Source: Trachelipus rathkii (Eukaryota > Arthropoda > Malacostraca > Isopoda > Trachelipodidae). Taken from it: a stretch of 26,378 bases of DNA. Positions 10,586 through 21,694 of this stretch are shown here, piece after piece (position 1 is the stretch's first letter; the number at the start of each line of letters is the position of its first letter). A model generated the notes under the pieces. The model did no database searches and had not been told where the DNA came from. It worked only from the letters and a program-made list of their open reading frames with translations. The stretch spans positions 1-26,378 of the forward strand of contig JABUQX010021206.1 in NCBI GenBank assembly GCA_015478945.1. Direction: 5' to 3'. Both the position numbers and the translations under genes were made by a program.

Positions 10586-11165
10586 ATATACTATTATATT
10601 CCATATATATATATATATATCAGTAATAAGTATATAATATAGTATATATCAATATATATATATATTATATAATATTATATATATATATATATAATAAATA
10701 AATATTATGAGATAAATATATTATATATATATGCATATAATTATATATATATATATAGTATATTTATATTAAATATATATATATGATATATATTCTATAT
10801 ACTATATATATATATATTAATATTAATATATTAATCAATATATAATAATCATATATATAGTATATATGCTATATATATACTATATTACTTTATATAATTT
10901 ATATATATATATATATATAATATAATAGGTCTTATAGTGTATATTAATATATACTATTATAGTATATAGTAGGTAAATATATATAGTATATAGAAACAAA
11001 TAATAGGGGTCTATAAATAGTAAATATATATTATATATAAAATATAATAATAAATAATTAATAATAATAATCCAATAGAATAAATAATACAATCGAATCC
11101 AATAAAGATGATTCACTACAGATAAACTTAATAATAATTAATATATATAATATATAATCAGAGAT
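10586..11165. repeat. TA array grading into AAT-rich sequence
   Basis: TA repeat to about 10,975, then AT-rich degenerate sequence with TAATAATAA units. The 78-codon minus-strand frame is dominated by Y, I and L and is not a gene. Confidence 0.85.
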
Positions 11166-11717
11166 AATGGTGCTTTTTTCCTAATGAATGGACGGAGCTA
11201 AAAAAGAGAGGAAAATGATCAGAGAGGTCCTCACCAGATAATTAAAAAAACCGTTAGGAAGGTGATTGAAATCTTCAAAACGAGACAGACATAAACAACC
11301 CCGAAAAAACAAAAGATGCTTTGAAGTATATCAGTCCTACAGAAAAATAATAAAATCATAGAAGAATGAATAGAGGGAGTCTGAGAATATCGAGTGGTGA
11401 TTAAATAATGAACTAACAATGAGGTTTGATTTTAGATTTTTAGATCAAGAAATTATAATGCCGGAATAAAGCAAGACAATATATTATTATATTATATTCA
11501 AATGGGGAAGCTGCAAAATTTTAAAATCAGGCCTCATACTCTTTAACTAAATATTTTAAAATTCATAACTAGTGGGAGAACAAATTTTCGATTCTACTTG
11601 AATTATTCGATTTACTTCTTTTTATAAAATTTTAGTAAGAAAATATATTTTTGAATTCTACAAGCGAAAAAACCATCTAAAGAATAAATCTTGTTATGTA
11701 ATGTTAAATTTTTCTGA
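11166..11717. other. AT-rich unique DNA, no gene seen
   Basis: Purine-rich plus strand with a 62-codon minus-strand frame (11,231-11,419) of hydrophobic composition. It has no recognisable domain and is short enough to be chance. Confidence 0.5.
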
Positions 11718-12128
11718 TCAGAAAAGTATGAATTCTTTATCGGAATTGAGCCAAATGAAGAATTTCAGATTGGAGTTGAGGCCGAGTACCCCTAGTGACG
11801 ATCTCCTTCTTATTTTACCGGACCAGTCTTTCCGCTTTCTCTTCACAGAGATGAAATTTACATGGCGCATTTTTTGTTGACCGATTGAAAGTTTCTTCGA
11901 ATGGTCTATGAAGTGCCCATGTTGCCTAGTTGCAAGTCGATAATTTGCCGCGGCCCAAGCCCGGGTAAGAGAAGGGGCTTTTGCACCGATGACAGGAACC
12001 AAGCAACCGACTGCGTCGTAAAAACTAATTTTCGCGTCGAGAAACTCCACAACACAGCCCACAACATGGCCCACAAACATTGTCTGATCTCACCTGAAGA
12101 CGCCAAAGTCTACTTCTGGGAGGCTTGA
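11718..12128. other. GC-richer island with overlapping open frames, unidentified
   Basis: This 400-base island stands out from its AT-rich flanks and stays open on both strands: 120 codons on the minus strand (11,718-12,080) and 75 on the plus strand (11,901-12,128). The minus frame has a cluster of basic residues (KRKRKDW) in its C-terminal half. The plus frame ends with HCLISPEDAKVYFWEA. Neither matches a family I can name. Relict coding DNA or a piece of an unrecognised repeat are the likely options; expression evidence is absent. Confidence 0.3.
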
Positions 12129-12143
12129 AGAAGAAGAAGCAAT

Positions 12144-12345
12144 TTATATATTATACTATATATATATAATATATATTATAATATACCTTATATAATTAAA
12201 TGGTAATAATATTAATAACGGTAATATGATAATATATACTATAATATATCTATCTATATATATATATTACCTATATATACTAATAAATATATATATAGTA
12301 TATAGTATATGTACATTATATACTATATATAATTATATATATGGT
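12144..12345. repeat. TA-rich tract
   Basis: Imperfect TA repeats with some GGTAATAAT units, directly after a GAAGAAGAAGAAG run. Confidence 0.85.
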
Positions 12346-13002
12346 AGACTAGCTTAAGACCTAAGTTTATCTAAGAGCGTACAGGAAAACTATAGAATAA
12401 ATTGTTATATAAGTTCAGGAGGACATTTTTATCCATGAAATTAAAGAAAGATAACCGGAGTGATCCAACTTTTGCAAATTTTTTAAATAGTTGAAAACTG
12501 CTTAGGATCATGAAATCATCCTTTTTTTAGAGCAACGAGGAGGCTTTTAAGCGCTTCGAGGGAAAGCTTCAAAAGTTACGCACAATGTCGATTTTTTTTA
12601 AACTAAAGATATCCCATATGGATTAAACGACAAAAGCAGTTGAACAGGAGTCGGGTTTCTGTCCTCCCGTGCGTGCACGGAATCCTAGAAGGAAATAAAA
12701 GAAGGAAAAATGTAAAATATTTCTCAGAGATTAATAAAAAAGACAAAAACAGACTATTTGGTAACTCTTTCTCGTGAAATACCGCAGGAAATGGAAGGTT
12801 GATCAGAGCGTCGATTCCAGCCCTAAATTATACTAATATTAAGGTGTTATTAATATTTACGTTAGCAATAAAACTTTAATTTTTTTATAAGTTTGACAAA
12901 TCTACTGAAATTGCTGTGCTGAAGTATCAAAAATTGTTATTGTATTTTCCTGTAGGCTGGTTATGTTTTGTTAGTTACATGCATGAGCGTTCGGGGGATG
13001 GC
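12346..13002. other. Unique DNA, no gene seen
   Basis: Complex AT-rich sequence with a small GC-richer patch (12,640-12,690). No open frame above about 60 codons and no motif recognised. Confidence 0.6.
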
Positions 13003-13167
13003 CATATATATATATTGATATTATATATAATGATATATATATATTATAATATATATATAATTATATAATATTATATCTATATATATAGTATATATATAGT
13101 ATATATATATATATAAATTATAATATCATAATATATATCTATTCTATATATATATATATAGTATAAT

Positions 13168-13170
<3 letters not shown>
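13003..13170. repeat. TA-rich tract
   Basis: Imperfect TA array that passes directly into a GA array. Confidence 0.9.

Positions 13171-13207
<37 letters not shown>
13171..13207. repeat. (GA)n microsatellite
   Basis: A near-perfect GA array of about 17 units, joined to the TA array on its left. Confidence 0.95.
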
Positions 13208-13211
<4 letters not shown>

Positions 13212-13277
13212 GGGATTTATAGACAAGTAACTCAAAATAAGAAAATTAAAATACATTTGAAAGTGGATAAATCAGGA

Positions 13278-13985
13278 TGTAATATATATATAATATATAG
13301 TAATAATATATATTATATTATAATATAACTATAGTATATAATATTTACTATATTAGTAATATATATAGTATATATATAATATTATACTAGTATATCATTA
13401 TGTTATTATATAATATTATACCTTATTAGTAGATGGTATGATAGTATATATAATTATAATATAATTATTATATACAATCAGTATATATATTAGTATATAT
13501 ATAGTATATTAGATATATATAATATATATATATACTGATTTAAGTACATAAAAATAACTATATACTTATATAATTAATAATATAAATAATGATATAATAT
13601 ATGAATATATATTTTATATATATATATTATTATTATATATAGTATATATATCTCATATAATATATATATATAAATATAATATAGATATATATAAATATAA
13701 TAATATATATGTATAGAAATATATATTATATATATATATAATATATATATATGATATATATATATATATATAATATTACTCATAGTATGAATAATATATA
13801 ATAGATAAATAGTATAATATATAGATTATAGTATATATATATATAATATATATATACTATAATATAGTATATCTAGTATATATAATTATCAATTATCATA
13901 TTATATATATATTATACAATATATATATATATATATATATAGTAATACGATATATATATTATAATATAGTATAGTTTTATAGAAT
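13278..13985. repeat. Imperfect TA array
   Basis: About 700 bases of TA repeat with frequent phase changes. The 69-codon minus-strand frame is Y/I repeat translation. Confidence 0.92.
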
Positions 13986-14013
13986 TGTGAACAGAAAACT
14001 AAAATATATTCGT

Positions 14014-14135
14014 AATAATAATAATAATGAATAATAATAATAATAAAATAATAATAATTAATAATAATAAATAATAATAAAATAACTAATAAAATAATAA
14101 TAATATTAAAATAAAATAATAATAATAATAATATA
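14014..14135. repeat. (AAT)n microsatellite, interrupted
   Basis: Trinucleotide AAT array with AAAT interruptions. The 79-codon minus-strand frame over it encodes I, L and Y runs and is not a gene. Confidence 0.93.
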
Positions 14136-14835
14136 ATCAATAAATATAGAAAAGCATATAGGAGAATTTGCTCTTGTATATTTTAATAATGTTAGGTAAA
14201 ATTCTGAGATGGTTTTTAATGTCATGTATCAGGAATGTCCCACCGGAAGGTGGGTGATTTCTGATTGTCGTTTTTTATGGAAGCTACCCCAGTACCCACA
14301 GATCGTGCCCAGTTTGAGATTGTTAATTTGTTATCCGAGATTTTCATCTTAATGCGTTTCGTCTAAAAACGTTGGCCGTATTCAGAGATAAATAGCAAAA
14401 TGCTAGCGAATGAAATGCCAAGATTTTTATTTTTTTTTTTTTTTATTTTTTTGGTTTTGTTTTTACATTTTTTAAATTTATAGTTTCAATAAATAAAAAT
14501 TAACATCAGCTCCTTTTAATTGAAATTAAATTGTATTTAATGTTTGGTTTACTAGTTTATTAATCATCTACATAGGTAACGTAAAAGTTTTTATATTTCA
14601 TTTGTAAAAGAAATTTACCACTGAAAATATTTATCTTTTATGAACGAAAACACGTTAGCAAAAAAAAAAAACTACAAAATATGATTTTTTTTTTATTTGC
14701 TTTTCCTACAAAAATATTTCAGTAGAAATAATTTTAAAGAAATTTAAAGTAATAATAAAATACTTAAAGTTAAATGTAAAATATTAATATATAGATCAAA
14801 CGAAAGCATCATATAAAATTCTTAAATAATTAATT
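14136..14835. other. AT-rich unique DNA, no gene seen
   Basis: Complex sequence at 14,136-14,400, including a perfect 6-base hairpin with a GGAA loop (14,239-14,254), then T-rich and A-rich low-complexity DNA. No coding potential. Confidence 0.6.
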
Positions 14836-14905
14836 TTAATAATAATAATAATAATAAAATAATAATAATAGATAATAATAAAATAATAGTAATAGTAAAT
14901 ATAAT
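14836..14905. repeat. (AAT)n microsatellite
   Basis: AATAATAAT array with AAAT and GAT interruptions. Confidence 0.93.
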
Positions 14906-15235
14906 ACTTAATAATAACGAGAATGAATATTTAATCATATATTACATTTTGAAATACATTTTCAGTTTAATGAAATTAAAATAAAAAAAATTTCATTATT
15001 GATTTTTTTTTTTTTTTTAACAATCTGATTCTTGAATTTTTATTTGTTAAAATAATTGATTCCAATAAAAGTAAGTTAAAAGTTAAATTTGTTAAAAGTT
15101 AATAATTTTTGAAGTTTATTGAAGTTTGTTCAACTGAGATATGTTACAGAATTTGATTTATGAAATGTTAACACTATAAAATAAACTACTTGTGCAAAAA
15201 ATTTAACTCATAATAATATATTATTAATATTTTTT
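14906..15235. other. AT-rich DNA, no gene seen
   Basis: Low-complexity A/T-rich sequence with T runs (15,006-15,019 and 15,231-15,239) and short GTTAAAAGTTAA repeats at 15,072-15,105. Confidence 0.6.
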
Positions 15236-15239
15236 TTTT

Positions 15240-15364
15240 AATATATATTATATAGTTATATATCATATGATTATATTATATATATATATACTTATAATAT
15301 ATATTTATAATATATAATAGTATAGATATATATATATATTAGATAGTATATATATAGTATATAT

Positions 15365-15366
<2 letters not shown>
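15240..15366. repeat. TA-rich tract
   Basis: Imperfect TA array passing directly into a GA array, the same compound arrangement as at 13,003-13,207. Confidence 0.9.
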
Positions 15367-15395
<29 letters not shown>

Positions 15396-15413
15396 TTGAA
15401 GGAGAGAGAGAGA
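15367..15413. repeat. (GA)n microsatellite
   Basis: GA array interrupted once by GTTGAAG. Confidence 0.95.
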
Positions 15414-15837
15414 ATGTGATCCAACAAAGTACTGTTATTTGGGTTTTTTTTTTTTTTTTTATTTCCTATTCTATTTTTTATTGAATCTTATTTCCATGTT
15501 TATTTCATATTTCGAAGTGGTTTTGGGGGCTAGAATTCTTGATGCGGATTTCCAAGGCTTGATGGAATTTTTTTTATATTAAGAGAATTTGATTTTTCTT
15601 AAAAAAAATTTAAAAAAGGAAAAAGTTTTTAATTTTATTTCCGAAGTTGATTTTATTTTTTATGTAAATTTTCTAATAATGAATAGGAATACTGTTGTAC
15701 CGGTTTCTTTTTTTTTCCATCAAATTCCCACAGAAACATCTTTTTGTTTTTTAATCTCTTTTGTCTTTTTGATGGAACAACTAAAAGTAAAAAAAAAGCA
15801 TAATATTTATAAAACTAATTAAAAAAAATACCGTAGA
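15414..15837. other. T-rich DNA, no gene seen
   Basis: T-rich sequence with several homopolymers. A 77-codon plus-strand frame (15,589-15,822) is made of K, F, N and V codons typical of A/T-rich DNA and shows no domain. Confidence 0.55.
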
Positions 15838-16300
15838 TGTATATATAATATATATATATATATAGTATAATATAGATATTATATTATATTATATATATAA
15901 TATATTCTATATATATTATATATAGTATAATATATGATATATATATATATATAATATATATATTAATTATAATATGATTATAGTTTGATATATATATATA
16001 TATACATAAATATATATATATATATATAAACTATATATATAGTATATATTATTATATAATATATATTAATATATAGTATATATAATAATATATCTATATA
16101 TATAATAACTATATTAATATATATATAATATATTATATATATTATTAGATGAGTAAATATATATATATAATATATATATATATTATATAATATATAATAT
16201 AATATATATATATTATATAGTTATATATAATATATATATATATTTTTATAATATATATATACATATATTTATATATATTATATATATGTATATATATATA

Positions 16301-16356
<56 letters not shown>
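15838..16356. repeat. Large TA array
   Basis: TA array with TAA, TAG and TAC interruptions, ending in a near-pure AT run of about 50 bases (about 16,307-16,355). Confidence 0.95.
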
Positions 16357-16359
<3 letters not shown>

Positions 16360-17745
16360 TGTGTTAAAAGTATATTGGCCAATAAAGTAAAATTAAACTA
16401 TAATTATTGCTCTATATTGTAAGTTGTTTAGTATATTCTTTATCGGTTGCGCGTCTTTATAAATAAATTTAGAAGCGAAGTATTAAAAACGTTCCCAAGC
16501 TTTTCTTTTCCATTTCTTTTGATTTAACTCCCTCTTAAGTTTGAAACTTCTTTTTCATTTATATATATATCTATATTTTTATTAAATATACTTTCCCCCC
16601 CTTTTTCAGAACGGGGGGGTGTGTGGAAAAATGTTAGAGACCCCCTTGTCTCCTTTCCCCTATCTACGAGAAGCGATTATTCCTTATGTTTCCTTCATTC
16701 TCCCTCCAAAACTTACCCTCCCGTTTCTCTTGCTCCTCCAATCCCCGAGTACCACAAATTTAGAGTAAAATTGAAGACCGCTCCCGGGAGAGCGCCATCT
16801 AGCAATAAGTTGAGCAGTATGTCCCAAAGATAGCCTTTTAGCCGCACTCGTCCCCTGACATACGATTGTCGTCCTTCACAAGAGTCTCATAACAAGCTTG
16901 CATTAAAGAGATAAATAAAGTTCAAATGTTTAAATATGATCGACCGGAGGCGGCGCGCTGTATAGGTCCATTTGGGCTTCATAATACGCCTCGTTCGTTT
17001 TTTTCCCCAACTGTTCATTCTATATTATATTTATATACTTATGTATGTATATACATACTTTGAATATACAGTATACATATGCATTCTCAATATTCACATA
17101 TAAGCAAATGGCTTCATGTATTACAATACTATAAATATATTTATTATGTAAGTATTCAGAGCATATTTTCACATTAGATTTTATACTGAAATTCACACTG
17201 AAATATGTATAAGTTAGTTTTGCTCATTAGAAGCGTACATGTCTGAGTGTTTCGAAGCTTATTTGCTTGGATAAGAAGTACCGTAAACCAATTTTTCTAT
17301 GAAATTTTGTTGTGAATCTGAATATAAATTAATAGAATAAATATCAAGACAAATTTTTATTTTCATCTGTTGAGAAATTAGAAATTTATTCAATCTTAAA
17401 AAAAAAACAATAACAATTTATAATTAATCTGTGTGCTTTTTGGAATTTTTCTATGAAATTTTGCTACATTCACATAATTTTATTTTTATTTTTGAACATT
17501 CGCCATTAGAGATGCTGGTCAAGGAGAAAACTCCAAAGTGTTGGACTTTCAAAAGATTTCACCCCAAAAGGCCTTCCACAATGCGTGGTTATCAAGAATT
17601 GTGAAAGCTCTCTGGCAAATATCAAAATTTAATTCTTTTAAGAAAATGACTGTTAATAATATATGAATCTAAATAAGTTTAAATATAAAAATATCATGAA
17701 AGCAATCATAAGCAACACTTAAGCTCTCATCTGCTAATTCACAGC
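16357..17745. other. Unique DNA, no intact gene seen
   Basis: Complex sequence with a GC-richer patch at 16,590-16,960, where C and G runs (CCCCCCCC at 16,593, GGGGGGG at 16,613) flank TTTTTCAGAA. A 70-codon frame (16,621-16,833) is proline/serine rich without a domain. An AATAAA motif lies at 16,914-16,919. A 20-base sequence occurs twice, at 17,290 and 17,444. There is no evidence of a gene upstream of the zinc-finger array. Confidence 0.5.
16786..16806 (-). promoter_or_regulatory. CTCF-like binding-site candidate
   Basis: The minus strand reads GCTAGATGGCGC at 16,803-16,792, matching the AGATGGCGC core of the insect CTCF motif. This is a short match in otherwise AT-rich DNA; function is inferred only from the motif. 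Confidence 0.3.
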
Positions 17746-18570
17746 AAATTATTTAATTGTTCTGAGTGTGGCTATGAGTAATCATGCAAGGAAGCTTATA
17801 TTTACACATGCTATTCATCAAAAATATAAAAGTTATTTAAATGTTTTGAGTGTAACTATGAGTGTAATCAGAAAGGAGACTTAAGAAGACATGTGCTCAC
17901 ACATCAAAATATAAAATTATAAGTGTGACTATGAGTGTAACCAGAAAGGACACTTAATAACACACATGCTAACATAAAAATAAAATTATTTCAAATAAGC
18001 TATAATCTATAAAGTACAAGGTAATTATTATACTGTTAAACACACATGCTACTAACTGTAAATAAGAAATTATTTAAACGTTCTTCGGAGGCAGCTATGA
18101 GTGTAATCAGAAAGGAAGCTTAAAAATACACATTCTTACGCACTTCAAAATATAAAATATTTAAATTGTTCTGAGTGTGGCTGAGTGAATCTGAAAGGAA
18201 ACAAAGCACACATGCTAACGTATCAAAATATAAGATCATTTAAATGTTCTGAGTGCAGCTATTGTAATCAAAAAGGAAGTTTAAGATTACACATGGTTAA
18301 ACACGAAAACATAAAATTTTTTAAATGTTCCGAGTGTGCGACTAAGGAGTGTAACCAGAAAGTTGAAGCTTACATCTACACATGTTTCTGCATCAAAAAC
18401 ATAAAATTATTTAAATGTTTTGAGTGTGGGTATGAGTGTAATCATGAAAGAAGCTTAAGAAACTTTCTCTATTATGTAAAAATAAAGTTATTTAAACAAA
18501 ATGAAAGTGTGGTTATGAGTGTAACTGAAAGAACAATTTAAAAGACACGCTTAATAAGCATGGAAATATG
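17746..18570 (+). pseudogene. Degenerate tandem C2H2 zinc-finger array
   Basis: About ten head-to-tail units of roughly 84 bases encode variants of a C2H2 finger whose units begin KLFKCSECGYECNQKG. The best preserved unit (17,830-17,913) reads CFEC, then 12 residues, then HVLTH, an intact C-x2-C-x12-H-x3-H finger. A second good unit (18,233-18,313) has C-x2-C-x11-H-x3-H, one residue short. The units at 18,314-18,403 and 18,404-18,484 stay in the same frame but have damaged histidines. The others carry stops, frameshifts, a Cys-to-Arg change (about 18,078) or deletions. The longest frame, 18,185-18,541, holds only three units. Linkers read HQNIKLFKC rather than the usual TGEKP. An intact array would be a nucleic-acid-binding protein; this one is a relic. 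No promoter, start exon or other domain is visible. Confidence 0.85.
17830..17913 (+). other. Best preserved C2H2 finger unit
   Basis: A single intact finger with zinc ligands CFEC and HVLTH. A stop follows nine codons after the second histidine, at 17,920-17,922. Helix residues QKGDLRRH suggest the usual DNA-contact arrangement. Confidence 0.8.
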
Positions 18571-20355
18571 TAAAGCACAACAAGGTTTAGAACGAAAAGG
18601 GCGAAGCATGTGTACTTATGGAACTAAAATACAATCAATGATAAGCGAAAATAGTAGGAGAGGTCTGAAAAGTTTGTGTAAGCACATATTGATTAACAGT
18701 TAAGCTTTTCCCTCATTCAAGTGCCAAAGGAAATTTTGAACCAAAAGAAATTAGACTGGCGAACCCTGTTCCTGAGTTCCAGATAAAAAAAAGCCAAATA
18801 GATATTATTAGAAAAATATTTGTATCTTCTTTAATTATATACTCTTTATTAACCTACCTAATTAATTTTTTTTTTCAACTGAACGTTTTGAATGTTTTAT
18901 TACATTCCCTGTACGTTGAATCTGAAACAAGTATCGTACTACAGACTTGCAAGAAATCCCAGTTTTGAACTGACATTCATTAGATTTGACCTGCCCTGAT
19001 GCCCTGTCAAAGGACTATATGCAGCAAAGATGGAAACCCCTCAAAGGATGGGAAAATATAAAATGAAACAACAATACAATGCACTAAAAATTATAAATAG
19101 AGACTGACAGAAGTTGTAAGGAGCCTCTCTCTCAGCAGATATTGGAAATTAATTCTTTGGAATTAATATCATGCTTCTTAAATTGTTCTGAATAAAAACG
19201 GAAAGAGCTCCATAAAAACCATCTCTAAAAAAAACTTTTAAATTAAAGAATTAGACCAGAAATAGACTTAAAAAATGTTTGTTCTAAATTTTTCAATATT
19301 TTCTGTTATTGAAATTAAAAATTAAATTTATTCCACCAAAATAAATAAAATTTAAAATGTAATTTTGTTTATTAAAGTGAAAATTTATAAAATATACTCA
19401 TAAGATAAAATGAAGATATGCTGATAGTTGAATTTTAATTTGATCCCTTATATTCACAAACTAATCATGTTTAACTTCATTAAATACCTCAAATGTAAAT
19501 TAAAAAAATTACAACAAAATGATAAACGTAGAAGAAGCCAAAGAACTCTGTGCCGTGAGTGAAACCAACTCTGTGCCCTATTATCTAACTGAACCTAATA
19601 AGCTGGTCCCCATTAGTGCGGTAACACGGGGGGACCACAGGAACTGTAAACCCTAAGGTCCAAACCGAAGGCTATCAATGAGGCAAATTGGCAAATCCAG
19701 CCTACCTCCCCTTGCCTCTCAGGTGAAAACTGTACCCATTACTCAACATTGCCGTTGGGTCGTGCTGATCAAACCCAATTGTGCATGAGCCGCATCGTTA
19801 TTTAGACTTTTTTTCAATCATTAATACTCCTTGGACTATACCGTTGTCCACAATTTAAAAAAACTATAACTGATTTACTAAATTGTCAACATCGAAGTTA
19901 CAGACGAAATTTTTCTATGTATTAAAACAAATGTGTTTTTTGTGGTGCAGACATGGTTTCAAAACTCACAATATTTAAAAATATTTTCCAGTTGTTTTGT
20001 TTATACTTTACAAATAAAATATCATGAAAAATATAAATATCTGGTCGATATTTTAAATTTATATTTCAAAGAAAATTCCTCTCCTTATTATACCTTTTTT
20101 TTTGTATGGAAAAATTTAGAAATTGTGCCTCAATACTTTCATCCAAAACCTTTAAAAAAAAAAAACAAAAAAAAAACGATTTATTTTCGTTATTAGCTTA
20201 AAATCTTTTTAAAAAATTAAAAATATTATCAACTATTATTTTCTAATTGACTTTTCTAATCTCTCTCTTTGATAAGGAAGGTGACCTTAAAACGAAAACG
20301 TTTCCAATAAGGAATAGGATCCGAAAGGATTTTAAGTGAGAAATAGTAGTCTCCT
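18571..20355. other. Unique DNA after zinc-finger array, no gene seen
   Basis: AT-rich unique sequence. A GC-richer island at 19,530-19,800 contains a hairpin (TGGTCCCC at 19,604-19,611 against GGGGACCA at 19,630-19,637). The 87-codon frame at 19,933-20,196 is F/Y/K rich with no domain. A motif resembling a Penelope-type tail lies at 20,268-20,312. No exon recognised. Confidence 0.5.
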
Positions 20356-21110
20356 CTAGATAATTATAATTGCAAGAATAGGAGGAGTCTCTAAAATGAA
20401 ATATTTACCCCCATGGGCGTAGGCAGGATTTAATTTAGGGGGAAGGTTTTGCATATATATCTGCTCTCTATTTTTCTGACAAGAAAGAAGAAAGCATCGG
20501 AAAAGAAAAGCAGTAGAAAACATGACACACACGTCGAAAAGAAAGCCCAGCCTTACCGCCCTCATAGTACCATTAATTAGTGAGAACTCATCGCAGTCAG
20601 AAATCCACCCCAGAGCTTCATGGGATATGGTCCCCCCACCATGGTAGATCGTCAATGTAAGTCCCTTGTCTAGGTGTGGGCCACAACCATACCTCCCCTC
20701 ACAAATCCCCGCGATTCATTTCTCCTGTTATACACCTTTTCTTCTCGCCTCTACCAACCTCACATCCTTAAAACATTCGTTTACTGACTAATCCACTTTT
20801 TTTCTTCGGTTCCCAACACACTCAAGCACTATGTCCGTTAACCAACCGACTGTCATCTATCCTTTCCATATGTGACCAAACCAATTTCAACATATCTTTC
20901 ATTTATTTCCTATTTACCCCTTTCTCTGCCACCAATTCACTTCCCTAGCCGTCTTTGGCCCCTCACCTTTATCAATTCTTCTCTCACACCTAACACACTT
21001 CCCGGCATTGTCCATCTGGAACACATTGAACCCTGTATCTATACTTTATTCCACCATGGGGGTCTTCACTACTGGTACAATATCAGTGGCCACCCTCATA
21101 AGACCTAGCA
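20356..21110 (-). pseudogene. Decayed C-terminal end of a LINE polymerase
   Basis: On the minus strand, 20,903-20,847 translates as DMLKLVWSHMERIDDSRLV. This matches the LRWFGHVERMDDSRL block near the C-terminus of many LINE polymerases, with the WFGH core changed. Downstream in another frame, VNECFKDVRLVEARRK (about 20,770-20,723) fits the usual tail of such proteins. An open frame of 99 codons (20,356-20,655) continues in the same direction and may be the remaining tail. Stops and at least one frameshift separate the blocks. The catalytic reverse-transcriptase core is not visible upstream, as expected of a 5'-truncated LINE copy. The clade is not determined, and this need not be the same family as the fragment at 4 kb. 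Confidence 0.6.
20412..20450 (+). mobile_element. Possible transposon-end fragment
   Basis: Reads CATGGGCGTAGGCAGGATTT, then a run GGGGGAAGG. GGCGTAGGCAGGATT followed by a G run resembles the ends of some invertebrate DNA transposons. There is no partner end, and the LINE tail frame runs through it. Confidence 0.2.
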
Positions 21111-21694
21111 CACTCAAGACTTAGTCTCCTTTCATTCACCAAAACGATTTACCTGCACCAGCCACCTTCCTTTTCTTCACAACTTTCCTATCTACTATAC
21201 TTTTCATCGTACGTTTCCTTCTCTTCCTAAATATACCATCAAATAAGTTAAAGACATACATACTAAAAAAAGAAAAAAATATTTTTTTTTTTTTTTTTTA
21301 ACGTGGGGTAGATTTACCCACTTCAGGTTTGCGTTCTCTCTCTCTTGGCCAGCTCCACAGTCGTGGAGTGCAGCCACCAGCCTCTGTGCCGCAAGTAAAT
21401 CACCGCCTCGGTAACAGCCCCCAAAAGAAGTCTCAGCGGCAGCAGCCACCAGCCTGTTCCGGCACCAAATCCAGCAGTTATTCATACAGACCAATGCAAA
21501 CCTGTATCCTACTAGTTGCCAATTATTATTATTATTATTATTATTATTTTATTATTATTATTATTATCGCCCTTGTTTCGTGGGATTCCTAACACGGTAT
21601 AGCTACATCCTTGTGCGCTGAGTGAAACCTCACAATCTAACGTAAATAATTAAATGTTAAATATATATATATATATATTTTTTTTAAAAGTATT
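21111..21694. other. Mixed unique and simple-sequence DNA
   Basis: Pyrimidine-rich sequence, a T run (21,281-21,299), then a GC-richer patch (21,300-21,500) open for 87 to 96 codons on both strands but encoding serine/proline or alanine-rich peptides without a domain. A TTA array and a short TA tract (21,660-21,679) follow. No gene recognised. Confidence 0.5.
21521..21568. repeat. (TTA)n microsatellite
   Basis: TTATTATTA array with one TTTTA interruption. Confidence 0.95.

Noticed and set aside
15589..15822. 77-codon plus-strand frame
   Set aside because: Composed of A/T-rich codons through homopolymer runs, with no motif; consistent with chance.
16621..16833. 70-codon plus-strand frame
   Set aside because: Low-complexity P/S-rich product, no domain, no splice or promoter support.
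19530..19810. tRNA or tRNA-derived SINE
   Set aside because: I could not find convincing A and B boxes or a cloverleaf; kept only as a repeat candidate.
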